Origin: Kosakonia sacchari
Lineage (GTDB): Bacteria; Pseudomonadota; Gammaproteobacteria; Enterobacterales; Enterobacteriaceae
Assembly: GCA_900109485.1 (NCBI GenBank)
Contig: FOAY01000005.1
Span: 124,001 to 188,000 of the forward strand
Direction of reading: 5' to 3'
DNA length: 64,000 nt
Each line of letters begins with the position of its first letter. Within the stretch, counting starts at the first letter, position 1. The position numbers were made by a program, and so were the translations under genes. A model generated the notes under the pieces. The model was not told the origin of the DNA, did not search any database, and was given only the letters and a program-made list of their open reading frames with translations. Shown here in pieces: positions 1 through 7,938 of this stretch.

Positions 1-1
1 G

Positions 2-1084
2 GCGGCGATTATGGCGACGCTGTTTGGCGACTCCGGGCGTATTGATACGCAGGCAGTTTTGCGCCAGCAGACCACGCTGCAACTGTTTATGCCGATCGGT
101 CACGCGATCCTTGCCGCCTGGGAAGAGAGCGATATCAACGATCCGCTGGCCGGATTGCATGCGACCTTCGGCGAATTGCTCAAGCAGCAGCCGACGCGCA
201 ACGTGATGAATTACCTGCGCCAGGCGATTGATCATGCGTTGCCGTCCGGCTCGGCGGAGTTCGACGTGCTTTCCGTGCCGTTGCAGGTCAATTTTCGCGA
301 ATTGCAGGATGCGATGCTGAACGGACAATTTACGCTTACCGCCCCGCTGCATGCGGTGTGCGAAGCCATTTCCCACTACAGTTGCGACGTGTTGCTGATC
401 ACCGGCCGTCCGGGCTGCCTGCCGGGCGTGCAGGCGCTGATCCGCCATTTGCAGCCCGTACCGGTTAACCGCATGATCTGGCTGGATAAATATCGCGTAC
501 ATGAGTGGTACCCGTTCAGCCAGCAAGGCAAAATCGGTAACCCGAAATCAACAGCGGCGGTCGGCGCGATGCTGTGCAGCCTGGCGCTGGATCTGCGTCT
601 GCCGCGCTTTAACTTTAAGGCGGCTGACATTGGCGCTTACTCCACCGTGCGCTACCTCGGCGTGCTGGATAACGTGGTGAATACGCTGCGCGACGAAAAC
701 ATCTGGTATCACGATATCGATCTCGATAAACCGGGTGCCAAGCTGGATGCGAAGCTGCACTTCCCGCTGCGCGGCAATGTGACGCTGGGTTTCCGTCAGT
801 TAGCTAACGCCCGCTGGCCCGCCACACCGCTCTATACGCTGAGCATTAACTCGCAGGATCTGGCGAAAACCATCGCTGGCGATGGCGTGTTAAATGTGCG
901 TCTGGCCTTTAGCGGCGGCAACAAACATCACGGCCCGGAATCCTTCACGCTGAGCGAAGCCTGGTTGCAGGACGGAACGCCGGTGCCTGCCGACGCGTTA
1001 ACTTTTAAACTGAATACGCTGGCCGACCGCCGCCATAGCGGTAGTCACTACTGGATCGACAGCGGGAGTGTGTATCTGAAATGA
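2..1084 (+). CDS. srfB: SrfB-family virulence-associated protein, C-terminal part (5' end outside window)
   Basis: The reading frame is open from base 2 and continues off the left edge, so only about the last 360 residues of a protein that is usually near 1000 residues are present. The Met at base 11 is unlikely to be the start, because no ribosome binding site precedes it. The fragment resembles the C-terminal half of SrfB, the large soluble protein of the srfABC operon named from Salmonella, whose biochemical role is not settled. The stop overlaps the srfC start by four bases (ATGA), which is typical of translational coupling within one operon. Identification rests on sequence feel plus the srfC neighbour. 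Confidence 0.75.
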   Translation, partial: AAIMATLFGDSGRIDTQAVLRQQTTLQLFMPIGHAILAAWEESDINDPLAGLHATFGELLKQQPTRNVMNYLRQAIDHALPSGSAEFDVLSVPLQVNFRELQDAMLNGQFTLTAPLHAVCEAISHYSCDVLLITGRPGCLPGVQALIRHLQPVPVNRMIWLDKYRVHEWYPFSQQGKIGNPKSTAAVGAMLCSLALDLRLPRFNFKAADIGAYSTVRYLGVLDNVVNTLRDENIWYHDIDLDKPGAKLDAKLHFPLRGNVTLGFRQLANARWPATPLYTLSINSQDLAKTIAGDGVLNVRLAFSGGNKHHGPESFTLSEAWLQDGTPVPADALTFKLNTLADRRHSGSHYWIDSGSVYLK

Positions 1085-3255
1085 GTGCGAGCGTAAACAC
1101 CACCCAGGCGTTGAGCGCATGGATTAACGAAAACCGGACACTTTCACCGCTGCTGGATGATGATGCCGACGCGCTGCTGGCCCGCCTGAATGCGGCCGCA
1201 GCCGGAGAAACCGCGCTGCGCGACACCGTTAACGCGCCCTGCACCATCGGTCTGTATGGCCATTCGCAGGCGGCGAAAGCCCATCTGCTCGGCGCGCTGT
1301 GCGGCAGCGGCAACGGGCGGCTGGATGTGCGTCCGGGCGATAAAACGCTGGATTACTTTACCCATATCAATCCGGGCCACGCGCTGACCAGCATGGCGCT
1401 GCGTTTCAGCCCGGATCACTCGCCGATGGATGACAGCTTTCCGCTCTGTTTGCGCATTATCAGCGAAGCCGAACTGGTGCAGTTGTTTATTGCCCATACC
1501 CAGCAGCAGCCGGAATTGCGCGCGGCCGATAAAGCGGTGATCGAAAGCCGGGTCGCGAAATGGCGCACCCTGCGCCAGCCGAATCCGGTACCGGGGATCA
1601 CCGCCGAAGAGATTGGCGGCATTGCCCGTTTCTGGCGCTCTGTCGTGCCTTCGTCGCAGCAGCAAATGGACGATGCTTTGTGGTATCAGTTCGCCAGCCT
1701 GCTGCCGCAACTGGATCTCAGCGCACGTGCCAGCGCCTGGTCGTTATTATGGGGCGAGCAACACGAATTGACGCAGCAGTGGCTGGCGCTGGCGCACACC
1801 CTGCACCAGACCGGCAATGCCAGCGAACTGGCCGCGCCGTTAAGCGTGCTGGTCGATAGCTTCGCCCTGCCGACAGACGGATTTTTAACCCCGGCAGAAC
1901 CCGGCAGCGAAGAGATTCATGATGAAGTGGTGGTGCATCCCTGGGCCAACGATCAACGGCTCAATGCCGTCAGTATTCCGCTGGCGACGCTGGCGCTGAT
2001 CACCCGCGAATTGGTGCTGCCGGTGGAAAACAGCGTGCTGCCGTCAGTGGATATTCTGGATATCCCGGTGCCCGGCCCGCAGGACGGTCAACCGCTGTGG
2101 CGCAGCAAATGCCACTGGCTGCTGGAGAGCTATCGCCAGCGTTTACAGCCGGACGTGCTGATGATCTGTAACGCCACGCTGGAGCGTTCGACTACCGCAG
2201 CCACTGCCCGCGCCCTGCTCAACTGGGTAAAAGAGACACAATCGGGCCAGGAAGCGGCGTTGCCGGGTCTGGTCTGGGCAATTACGCCACAAGATGCGCG
2301 TTTTACGCTGGCGCAGAACCTGGATGAAGCGGTCCAGCAGTTGATCGGCAAACCGGGACAACACTGGGGCACGTTGCAGGCGCTGGATGCCAGCAGTCTG
2401 CAACGCCTGCTGGCATGGTTAGCGCAGGCCACCGCGCCGGATCTGCGTCAACAGCGTTTAAAAGCGCTGGCAGAACGCCATCAGCATGCGCTGCGCGAGC
2501 TGCTGCAAACATGGCTCGTCAGCCCGGAGAAGGACGCGGCTACCCAGCGCACCCGCGCTGAAGCCGTGGTGCGCGAATTGCAGGGCCAGGCTTCCCGCCA
2601 CGGTGAATTACTGGAAGGTTTGCAGCCGGATATGCAGCAGTTCGATACGCTGTGGAAAGTACAGCAGCCGCGCGAAGAGAAAGTCAGCGGCCTGTTTAAT
2701 GATGCAATCGATCTGTTTGCCGAATCGCCGGACAACGCGGAACAGTTGTCGCAAAGCAAAGATGTCGGCCAGCAGGCGCATGCGCTGTGGGTTAACCATG
2801 TTCGCCAGTGGAGCCGCAACGACGATAACGCCGTGCGTCTTGGGCTCAGCCCGACAGCCCTGCGCCAGATGGCGGAAATCGTGATTGTCAGCAGCTACCG
2901 CCTCAATCTGCCGGAGCAACTGCAAGCCATCATGCAACGTGATACCGCCTGCGCCGCGCAGCTGCATGCCGCGATTGGCAACTTTGTCGCCTGGCTCGGT
3001 TATGCCTCGGTGGCGGAAGCCGATCGCCCGGCCAGCCGCGTGCAGAAAGATCGCGCCATTTTCGCCACCGGTTCGACGGAAGCGAGCAACACGCGCTTAA
3101 CCCGACTGAGCGAGCAACCGGTTCACGCCGCCACCCGCTATGTTTACGACTGGCTGGTTGCGCTCTATCACCGGGCAACGGAAAACATTGGCTACCGCCA
3201 CCCGCTGGATGTCACTCCGGCGGCGCGCAAGAAGCTGAAGTCTCTACTGCCATAA
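1081..3255 (+). CDS. srfC: SrfC-family putative virulence effector
   Basis: This 724-residue protein matches the SrfC family, the last gene of srfABC operons in enterics. Residues about 56-68 read IGLYGHSQAAKAH, which looks like a degenerate P-loop (the usual G-K-S/T is replaced by A-A-K-A), so nucleotide binding is possible but not assured. The rest is rich in Gln, Leu and Ala and looks largely helical, with no signal peptide or membrane span. It is coupled to srfB by an ATGA overlap and followed by a strong terminator. Its molecular role is unknown; a dynamin-like or chaperone-like role is only a suggestion from the P-loop position. Confidence 0.8.
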   Translation: MSASVNTTQALSAWINENRTLSPLLDDDADALLARLNAAAAGETALRDTVNAPCTIGLYGHSQAAKAHLLGALCGSGNGRLDVRPGDKTLDYFTHINPGHALTSMALRFSPDHSPMDDSFPLCLRIISEAELVQLFIAHTQQQPELRAADKAVIESRVAKWRTLRQPNPVPGITAEEIGGIARFWRSVVPSSQQQMDDALWYQFASLLPQLDLSARASAWSLLWGEQHELTQQWLALAHTLHQTGNASELAAPLSVLVDSFALPTDGFLTPAEPGSEEIHDEVVVHPWANDQRLNAVSIPLATLALITRELVLPVENSVLPSVDILDIPVPGPQDGQPLWRSKCHWLLESYRQRLQPDVLMICNATLERSTTAATARALLNWVKETQSGQEAALPGLVWAITPQDARFTLAQNLDEAVQQLIGKPGQHWGTLQALDASSLQRLLAWLAQATAPDLRQQRLKALAERHQHALRELLQTWLVSPEKDAATQRTRAEAVVRELQGQASRHGELLEGLQPDMQQFDTLWKVQQPREEKVSGLFNDAIDLFAESPDNAEQLSQSKDVGQQAHALWVNHVRQWSRNDDNAVRLGLSPTALRQMAEIVIVSSYRLNLPEQLQAIMQRDTACAAQLHAAIGNFVAWLGYASVAEADRPASRVQKDRAIFATGSTEASNTRLTRLSEQPVHAATRYVYDWLVALYHRATENIGYRHPLDVTPAARKKLKSLLP

Positions 3256-3280
3256 GCTAAAACGGATGCAGTACAAAAAG

Positions 3281-3312
3281 AAACCCGGCCGGTATTGCGC
3301 GCCGGGTTTTTT
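3281..3312 (+). terminator. Rho-independent terminator after srfC
   Basis: A nine-base stem (AAACCCGGC / GCCGGGTTT) closes an eleven-base loop and is followed by a T run, 26 bases after the srfC stop. Confidence 0.85.
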
Positions 3313-3604
3313 ATTTGTGCGGCACAACAGGGAATTTCGCGCACGTAATTTCCCTGGCCAACGGTGGGTTAAGCAATGATTGCGACAATCCTTAGTCGTT
3401 GGTAATGCCATCGTAATGTCAAAAATGACTAAATGACACGTCATGCATGACTTTTAATTTTAAAGAATAATAATTTCAATTGCTTAAAAATATGGCGTGA
3501 AATTTGCTTTAAGTGAATGGATACACAAAGCGGAAAAGCGGTATGTCACGCTAAATATATGTCAGTACAAATTGGGAATATCATCAAGAAAATCAAGGAC
3601 GTTT
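3313..3604. promoter_or_regulatory. AT-rich promoter region of the OFA-family transporter
   Basis: Together with the srfC terminator this is the roughly 350-base gap between srfC and the transporter. It is AT-rich and codes for nothing convincing. It carries nested short palindromes at 3433-3450: ATGAC-AC-GTCAT runs straight into the perfect ten-base palindrome TCATGCATGA, a possible regulator site. An in-frame upstream extension of the transporter from 3497 is open but AT-rich and is not preferred. Confidence 0.4.
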
Positions 3605-4876
3605 ATGAAAAATCGTTGGCTTGTTGCTGCTGCGGCAGTAGGAATTCATGCATCGTTAGGTTCAGTCTATGCCTGGAGCGTGTTTAAAAAACCCTTTATA
3701 GATGCTTTTGGTTGGAGTGATTTTAAGGCGGGCCTGCCGTTTGGTCTGGCTATTTTTCTACTGGGAACGTCTGCCGCAATAATGGGGCATGTGGTCGAGC
3801 GTCGGGGGCCACGTTTTTCAGGCATCCTGTCGGCTTTAATTTGGACAGTCGGCCTTCTCGGTGCAGGTTTTGCCACTTCTGATTTCATCACCGACAACTC
3901 CCTTCGCCTGTGGCTGTTATTGAGCTTTTCCGCTATTGGCGGCATCGGACTGGGCACCGGTTATGTCACGCCCGTTTCTACCCTGATGAAATGGTTTCCG
4001 GATCGTCGAGGCTTTGCCACTGGCCTTGCAATAATGGGATTTGGCTTCGGGGCATTTATGGGTGGGCCGGTGATGACCCGATTAATCGCTGCGGAGGGTA
4101 TTTCATTCACATTTTACCTGTTGGGGGGCGTGTATTGCCTGATTATGCTAGTTTCAGCCAGCTACCTCTCGCCGCCACCAAAAAACTGGACACCCGCGGG
4201 TGTGCAAAATAAGCCAGAAAAAACAACAACGCTCCCGGCTCAGGGAATTATGCCGATGCGAGCCAATAAGGCGGTTCGCACCCCTTACTTCTATGGCTTG
4301 TGGTTGATGATGTTCATTAATATCACCTGTGGTATTGCGGTGATTTCGGTGGCTTCCCCTCTGGCTCAGGAAGCCACGGGAATATCAGCGCTGGCGGCTG
4401 GAGCGCTGGTCGGAATGATCGGTTTATTCAATGGGTTTGGCCGAATTTTGTGGGCATCTTTCTCAGATATCATCGGGCGCCCCAGTACCTTTATCACCTT
4501 TTTTATTTTGCAAATTGTCGCATTCAGGTTACTGCCCTCACTGGATGAGATCGTGTTATTTGAAGCTACGCTACTGCTTATCATCACCTGCTATGGCGGT
4601 GGTTATTCGACGTTACCCGCTTATATTGGCGATATATTCGGCTTCCAGCAGGTCAACGCCATCCACGGCTATGTGTTGACTGCCTGGGCCATCGCGGGTT
4701 TGGTGGGTTCGTCCGTATCGTCTCTGATTCGACAAAATACAGGAAGCTATGATGCCATGATGCAGGTCTTTGCCGGAATATTAGCTGTGGCGCTTTTGAT
4801 TTCAGCACTCATGAAGTTCTTCATTATGCGCAAATTACGCGAAAACGCCACGATACCGACAACGGACAATGGATAG
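3605..4876 (+). CDS. MFS transporter of the oxalate/formate antiporter (OFA) type
   Basis: This is a 12-span inner-membrane carrier of 423 residues. The start at 3605 is chosen because AAGGA lies five bases upstream and the first residues (MKNRWLVAAAAVGIHASLGS) begin the first span; the longer open frame from 3497 has an atypical sequence. The first-span pattern with LGSVYAWSVF is characteristic of the OFA family, which includes E. coli YhjX (pyruvate-responsive) and OxlT. The loop after span 2 (HVVERRGPR) and the motif WFPDRRGFATG also fit. The likely substrate is a small mono- or dicarboxylate, but it cannot be read from the sequence. It appears to be a single-gene unit. Confidence 0.85.
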   Translation: MKNRWLVAAAAVGIHASLGSVYAWSVFKKPFIDAFGWSDFKAGLPFGLAIFLLGTSAAIMGHVVERRGPRFSGILSALIWTVGLLGAGFATSDFITDNSLRLWLLLSFSAIGGIGLGTGYVTPVSTLMKWFPDRRGFATGLAIMGFGFGAFMGGPVMTRLIAAEGISFTFYLLGGVYCLIMLVSASYLSPPPKNWTPAGVQNKPEKTTTLPAQGIMPMRANKAVRTPYFYGLWLMMFINITCGIAVISVASPLAQEATGISALAAGALVGMIGLFNGFGRILWASFSDIIGRPSTFITFFILQIVAFRLLPSLDEIVLFEATLLLIITCYGGGYSTLPAYIGDIFGFQQVNAIHGYVLTAWAIAGLVGSSVSSLIRQNTGSYDAMMQVFAGILAVALLISALMKFFIMRKLRENATIPTTDNG

Positions 4877-4882
4877 TGAGTT

Positions 4883-4910
4883 TTCAGGCTCTGCCGCAAG
4901 CAGAGCCTCA
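4883..4910 (+). terminator. Hairpin downstream of the OFA transporter
   Basis: AGGCTCTG and CAGAGCCT form a perfect eight-base stem about 10 bases after the transporter stop. There is no clear T run, so termination may be weak or factor-dependent. Confidence 0.5.
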
Positions 4911-4997
4911 CTGTTCTGGAAGCGGGAGCCAGTAAGTTGTTGCGGAGCCACTGGATAGCGCTTCAATCCAAAGAACTTCACTTTCCCCTAGCGGATG

Positions 4998-5761
4998 TTA
5001 TTCCACAAAACCGCCAATAAAGTGGCTGAGCGCCTGCGCCAGCGCGGCGGGCTGCTCCCACGACATCGAATGCCCGCATCGGCAATCACCTGTACCGGGA
5101 TCCCCTGTTTCCGCACCGCCTCTTCGTCATTATCCGGCAGTGAAAGTGCGCCAAAGATCAGCGTTTTTGGCCGCGGGAAATCGACAAACAGCGTCATCCA
5201 CGTTGGCTCAATACCGTCAACCAGGCTTTTTGCTCCTCGCCAGACCGCCCACGGCGCATTGCTTTGCAGGCATCCGGCCCACGCAGTTTTCTCCTGCGCC
5301 AGCATCGCCGCGTAACCGTTGGTGACAAACCCCGCTTCATCCTGGCTGGCAATCTGGCGGCTGAACATACCGCCGCCGGGATAGAAATTGGGTTCCGATA
5401 CTGCCAGCCCATTCACACGTTCGGCCATTTGCGCTGCCACCTCAATGGCGATGCTGCCGCCCATGCTGTGGCCGTAGAGCCAGAAGGCCTGCAGATCGAG
5501 CTTATCCAGCAACTCCACCACCACTTTCGCCTGATCGCCGGTGCCATAAGAGAAACTGGCTGGCCGTTCGCTGTAACCGCTGCCGGGTAAATCGATAAGG
5601 ATGGCGCGCCTGCCGCCAAATGCGGGATCGGCAACCACTCGCGGATATTCAAACGATGATGCGCAGCCCAGCCCGTGGATAAACACCAGCGGATCGCCGT
5701 GCCCCGGCAGATCGTGCCAACGCACCTGCCCCTGGGCATAACGTGAATAGAATGTGTTCAT
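4998..5761 (-). pseudogene. Alpha/beta hydrolase with a C-terminal frameshift that removes the catalytic His
   Basis: The gene encodes an alpha/beta-fold hydrolase with an oxyanion-hole motif HGLG (about 29-32), a nucleophile elbow GHSMGG (97-102, Ser99) and a candidate acid Asp near 210. In the frame as read, the protein runs to 4988 and ends in an Arg-rich tail starting after Gly230. One missing base near 5073 explains this. Adding one base restores GHSMSWEQP followed by ALAQALSHFIGGFVE and a stop at 4998, which is the standard end of this family, including the catalytic His. The allele as sequenced therefore lacks its triad His. It could be a genuine mutation or a base-calling error. The ribosome binding site AAAGGG lies inside a large upstream palindrome. 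Confidence 0.8.
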
Positions 5762-5765
5762 GAGG

Positions 5766-5819
5766 TTTCCCTTTTATCGCAATACTGTGATTATATACAG
5801 TATTGCGATAAAAGGGAAA
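5766..5819. repeat. Perfect 23-base inverted repeat with an 8-base spacer
   Basis: Positions 5766-5788 and 5797-5819 are exact reverse complements around the spacer GATTATAT. The structure lies between the hydrolase start and the end of the OrtT-like gene; its hydrolase-proximal arm supplies the hydrolase ribosome binding site. It contains the LexA-type box at its centre. In RNA it would fold into a long hairpin. Confidence 0.9.
5783..5802 (-). promoter_or_regulatory. LexA (SOS) box candidate upstream of the hydrolase
   Basis: The sequence TACTG-TGATTATATA-CAGTA matches the enterobacterial LexA consensus TACTG-(TA)5-CAGTA in both half-sites with the correct ten-base spacer. It ends 22 bases before the hydrolase ATG, where it could overlap a promoter. 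The enclosing palindrome extends well beyond the LexA box, so a chance occurrence inside a hairpin cannot be excluded. Confidence 0.6.
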
Positions 5820-5827
5820 GATCGCGA

Positions 5828-6001
5828 TCAAAAGAGTGAAAACAGTAATGCGACAGGAAAGCTGATGGGCCAGGTGGCACCAATGAGTAGTGCGCTGAGG
5901 AGTCGGACTTTGCGGTTGTCGCGGGCCAGAAAGTACGTTGCCACGCCGGACAGTACGGCCATTACAACGTAGAAGATGAGCAGTTTTGTGTAGAGTTCCA
6001 A
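5828..6001 (-). CDS. OrtT/GhoT-type small membrane toxin-like peptide (TTG start)
   Basis: This peptide of 57 residues has two membrane spans and the family signature RLLSALLIGATWPISFPVAL near the C-terminus. A TTG start at 6001 is preferred over an ATG at 6040, because AGGAGG lies seven bases before the TTG and the resulting length equals that of OrtT and GhoT. Known family members insert in the inner membrane and collapse membrane potential when overproduced. E. coli GhoT is restrained by the endoribonuclease GhoS, whereas OrtT has no known antitoxin. No ghoS-like gene is seen here. It is a paralogue of the next gene. Confidence 0.8.
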   Translation of the reverse strand: MELYTKLLIFYVVMAVLSGVATYFLARDNRKVRLLSALLIGATWPISFPVALLFSLF

Positions 6002-6089
6002 CGTATGCCTCCTGTCCTTAGGTAAACATTCAGCTAACATGTTGCCCTAATTTTCAATAAGGTATCGTTTTATTCGTCACGCTTTATGA

Positions 6090-6263
6090 TCAGAAAATCG
6101 AGAACAACAACGCCACGGGAAAACTCATTGGCCAGGTGGAACCGACCAGAAAGGCGCTCAGCAAGCGAATGCGTTTACGATCGTGGGAAAGGAACCAGGT
6201 AATCAGTGCGCAAATCAACGCCATCACTGCGTAGAAAACCAACATTTTTTGATATAACGACAT
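6090..6263 (-). CDS. ortT: OrtT, orphan membrane toxin-like peptide
   Basis: The 57-residue product (MSLYQKMLVFYAVMAL at the start, FLVGSTWPMSFPVALLF near the end) is very close to E. coli OrtT (YdcX), a two-span inner-membrane peptide linked to slowed growth under amino-acid or antifolate stress. In E. coli ortT lies just downstream of patD, and here it is on the same strand and side of patD, with small genes inserted in between, which supports orthology. The start at 6263 gives the E. coli length; an ATG three codons earlier (6272) is also open. Neither has a strong ribosome binding site, consistent with low expression. Confidence 0.88.
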   Translation of the reverse strand: MSLYQKMLVFYAVMALICALITWFLSHDRKRIRLLSAFLVGSTWPMSFPVALLFSIF

Positions 6264-6390
6264 AACAAACATTAACCCGGAAGTAACAAACCGTTCGCAA
6301 TATGCTCTAATTATTGATATTTATCAAGTTTAATTACTTTTGTAACAATCCAGGCCATCAGTAATTTTGATTTAACTTACTGAAGAACAT

Positions 6391-6414
6391 AAAAAAGCCG
6401 GGATTTTACCCGGC
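6391..6414 (-). terminator. Terminator of the small Cys-containing exported protein gene
   Basis: On the minus strand GCCGGG-loop-CCCGGC is followed directly by six T residues, nine bases past the stop of the 6424-6720 gene. Confidence 0.85.
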
Positions 6415-6423
6415 CTGTCAATT

Positions 6424-6720
6424 TTACGGCTGCTGGCGCTCGCGCCATGCTTTCACCTGCTCTTTACTGACATCGTCAGGATAACAAAGTGGCGAATAGC
6501 CCCCCTGTTTGCTCCAGGCGCTGCGTCTGCCGCACGCACTGCCGTTGCGCGCCTGATTATACGGGCAGGCGCAGGGACCGGGATATTGCGCAATGGATTC
6601 CGCAATAATCGCTTTTTTAACCTGCGCATCGGACAGCGCCTGCGTTCTGGCAACCCCTTCTGTTGCGCCCAGCAATGAGATCGCAACCACCATCCCCCAC
6701 ATCATCGAACGAATTCGCAT
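6424..6720 (-). CDS. Small exported Cys-containing protein of unknown function
   Basis: The product is 98 residues with an N-terminal signal peptide (about 1-25, basic MRIRSMM then a hydrophobic stretch ending GVARTQA). The mature part carries four cysteines, two in the motif CACPYN and two in CGRR and LCYPDD, which suggests two disulfides or a metal site in the periplasm. AGGAT precedes the ATG by six bases. Short proteins with the same Cys-Pro-Tyr motif occur widely in proteobacteria without assigned function; I do not recognise a named family. Confidence 0.75.
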   Translation of the reverse strand: MRIRSMMWGMVVAISLLGATEGVARTQALSDAQVKKAIIAESIAQYPGPCACPYNQARNGSACGRRSAWSKQGGYSPLCYPDDVSKEQVKAWRERQQP

Positions 6721-6951
6721 TTTTGTTATCCTGGTAAAGGTAGGAATATGCAGATTATTATTCTCACACCCTGTGAATATTGATTAAACACAAATTACGC
6801 TGACCCTTTTCTTTTTAATAGTGAGATTTAACTTAAGTCTGAATTTAAGATTCTGAAGCATTAACGTAAGCATCGGGAAATTTGGCGGCGCACAATCTTC
6901 TCTGATATTGTCTCTCTGTAAGGAATACTTCGGATCAAACAAGGTAAGGTT

Positions 6952-7389
6952 ATGCAGAATTATGACGACCTGTGGCAAGCCATAGAAATTCGGGTGCGTG
7001 AAAACAATGACATAACGCACATCGATATGACCACTGACACACCGCGCGGACAGGCAGCACGCCAGCGCATTGCGCAGATTTTTATCCTTGAATATCTGCT
7101 TGCGCGCCACCGCGAGAAGTACGCCAGCAGCTTTGTTCCGTTGGCAGGCGAAGAAGCGCTTTATCATTTGATTTTTAAACGCACCGGCTGGAAACCCTTT
7201 GAAGTAAAACAGCTATCCTTTATTGATACGCTGTTTGTCCTGGCAGAATTATTTCGTGATGAAAACTTGTCGGCGGAAGTTCGCGCCGTTATTCGTTCTC
7301 AGGGTGTAAAAGAAGAGTCCTACCCGACCTATGATTTTTCAGAGAAAGATTGGGCGCCGCGCGAGAATGAAGCATTTTTAAAACGATAA
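6952..7389 (+). CDS. Conserved hypothetical cytosolic protein
   Basis: This 145-residue soluble protein has no signal peptide or membrane span. It looks largely helical (FILEYLLARHREKYASSF, LFVLAELFRDENL). The start is supported by AAGGTAAGG immediately upstream of the ATG. It faces the 73-residue gene across a shared bidirectional terminator. I do not recognise the family and assign no function. Confidence 0.65.
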   Translation: MQNYDDLWQAIEIRVRENNDITHIDMTTDTPRGQAARQRIAQIFILEYLLARHREKYASSFVPLAGEEALYHLIFKRTGWKPFEVKQLSFIDTLFVLAELFRDENLSAEVRAVIRSQGVKEESYPTYDFSEKDWAPRENEAFLKR

Positions 7390-7416
7390 GCAGGCAAATT
7401 AATTAAATAATTAAAT

Positions 7417-7447
7417 AAAAAAGGGCTCACTCTGGAGCCCTTTTTTT
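7417..7447. terminator. Bidirectional Rho-independent terminator
   Basis: AAAAAAGGGCTC and GAGCCCTTTTTT form a twelve-base stem with A and T tracts on both sides, centred between two converging genes, so it can serve both. Confidence 0.9.
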
Positions 7448-7667
7448 AATTAAATGATGCTGAGGCGATTTCACTGCTGGAAAGATTTTCCACGCGCGCA
7501 AAATAAAACTCTTCGCCTTCGCAGTAGTAGGTTTCGATGGGTAACAAACCGGTTTGCGCTCCGCTGCTACCGTTACCAGTAGCCCATGAGACGGCGGTTT
7601 CGCTATCATCGACCGTCAAAAACTCAGACGCGCCCCCGGGTACGAGCACGACCACGATTTTACTCAT
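7446..7667 (-). CDS. Small hypothetical protein
   Basis: The product is 73 residues beginning MSKIVVVLVPGGASEF, acidic, with no clear signal peptide. AGGGG lies about nine bases upstream of the ATG. The gene runs into the shared terminator and its stop codon overlaps that structure. The sequence resembles small enterobacterial hypothetical proteins but no function can be assigned. Confidence 0.6.
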   Translation of the reverse strand: MSKIVVVLVPGGASEFLTVDDSETAVSWATGNGSSGAQTGLLPIETYYCEGEEFYFARVENLSSSEIASASFN

Positions 7668-7901
7668 TATGGGTTTTCCCCTGCCTGTTTTTTATAAAAA
7701 AGCCAGCCATTATCTTCTGTCGCAATGACTGTCTGTTGTAGAACCGATGACACTCATATGACGGGCAGAGGAAATGCTGGTGCGCGGTATTATTTGATTG
7801 AGATATTTCGCCACTCCGCTGATGGCTGAATATTATTAAATCAGTTTTTCATGAATAACAACACAGATAATTTACTATGAGATTTGCCTCATGTTTTATA
7901 A

Positions 7902-7917
7902 GGCTTTTTTAAAAGCC
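7902..7917 (-). terminator. Short hairpin after patD
   Basis: GGCTTTT-AA-AAAAGCC on the minus strand lies about 22 bases after the patD stop and is followed by an AT-rich stretch; a weak terminator candidate. Confidence 0.45.
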
Positions 7918-7938
7918 GTCCGTGGCTTTATTAAATGA

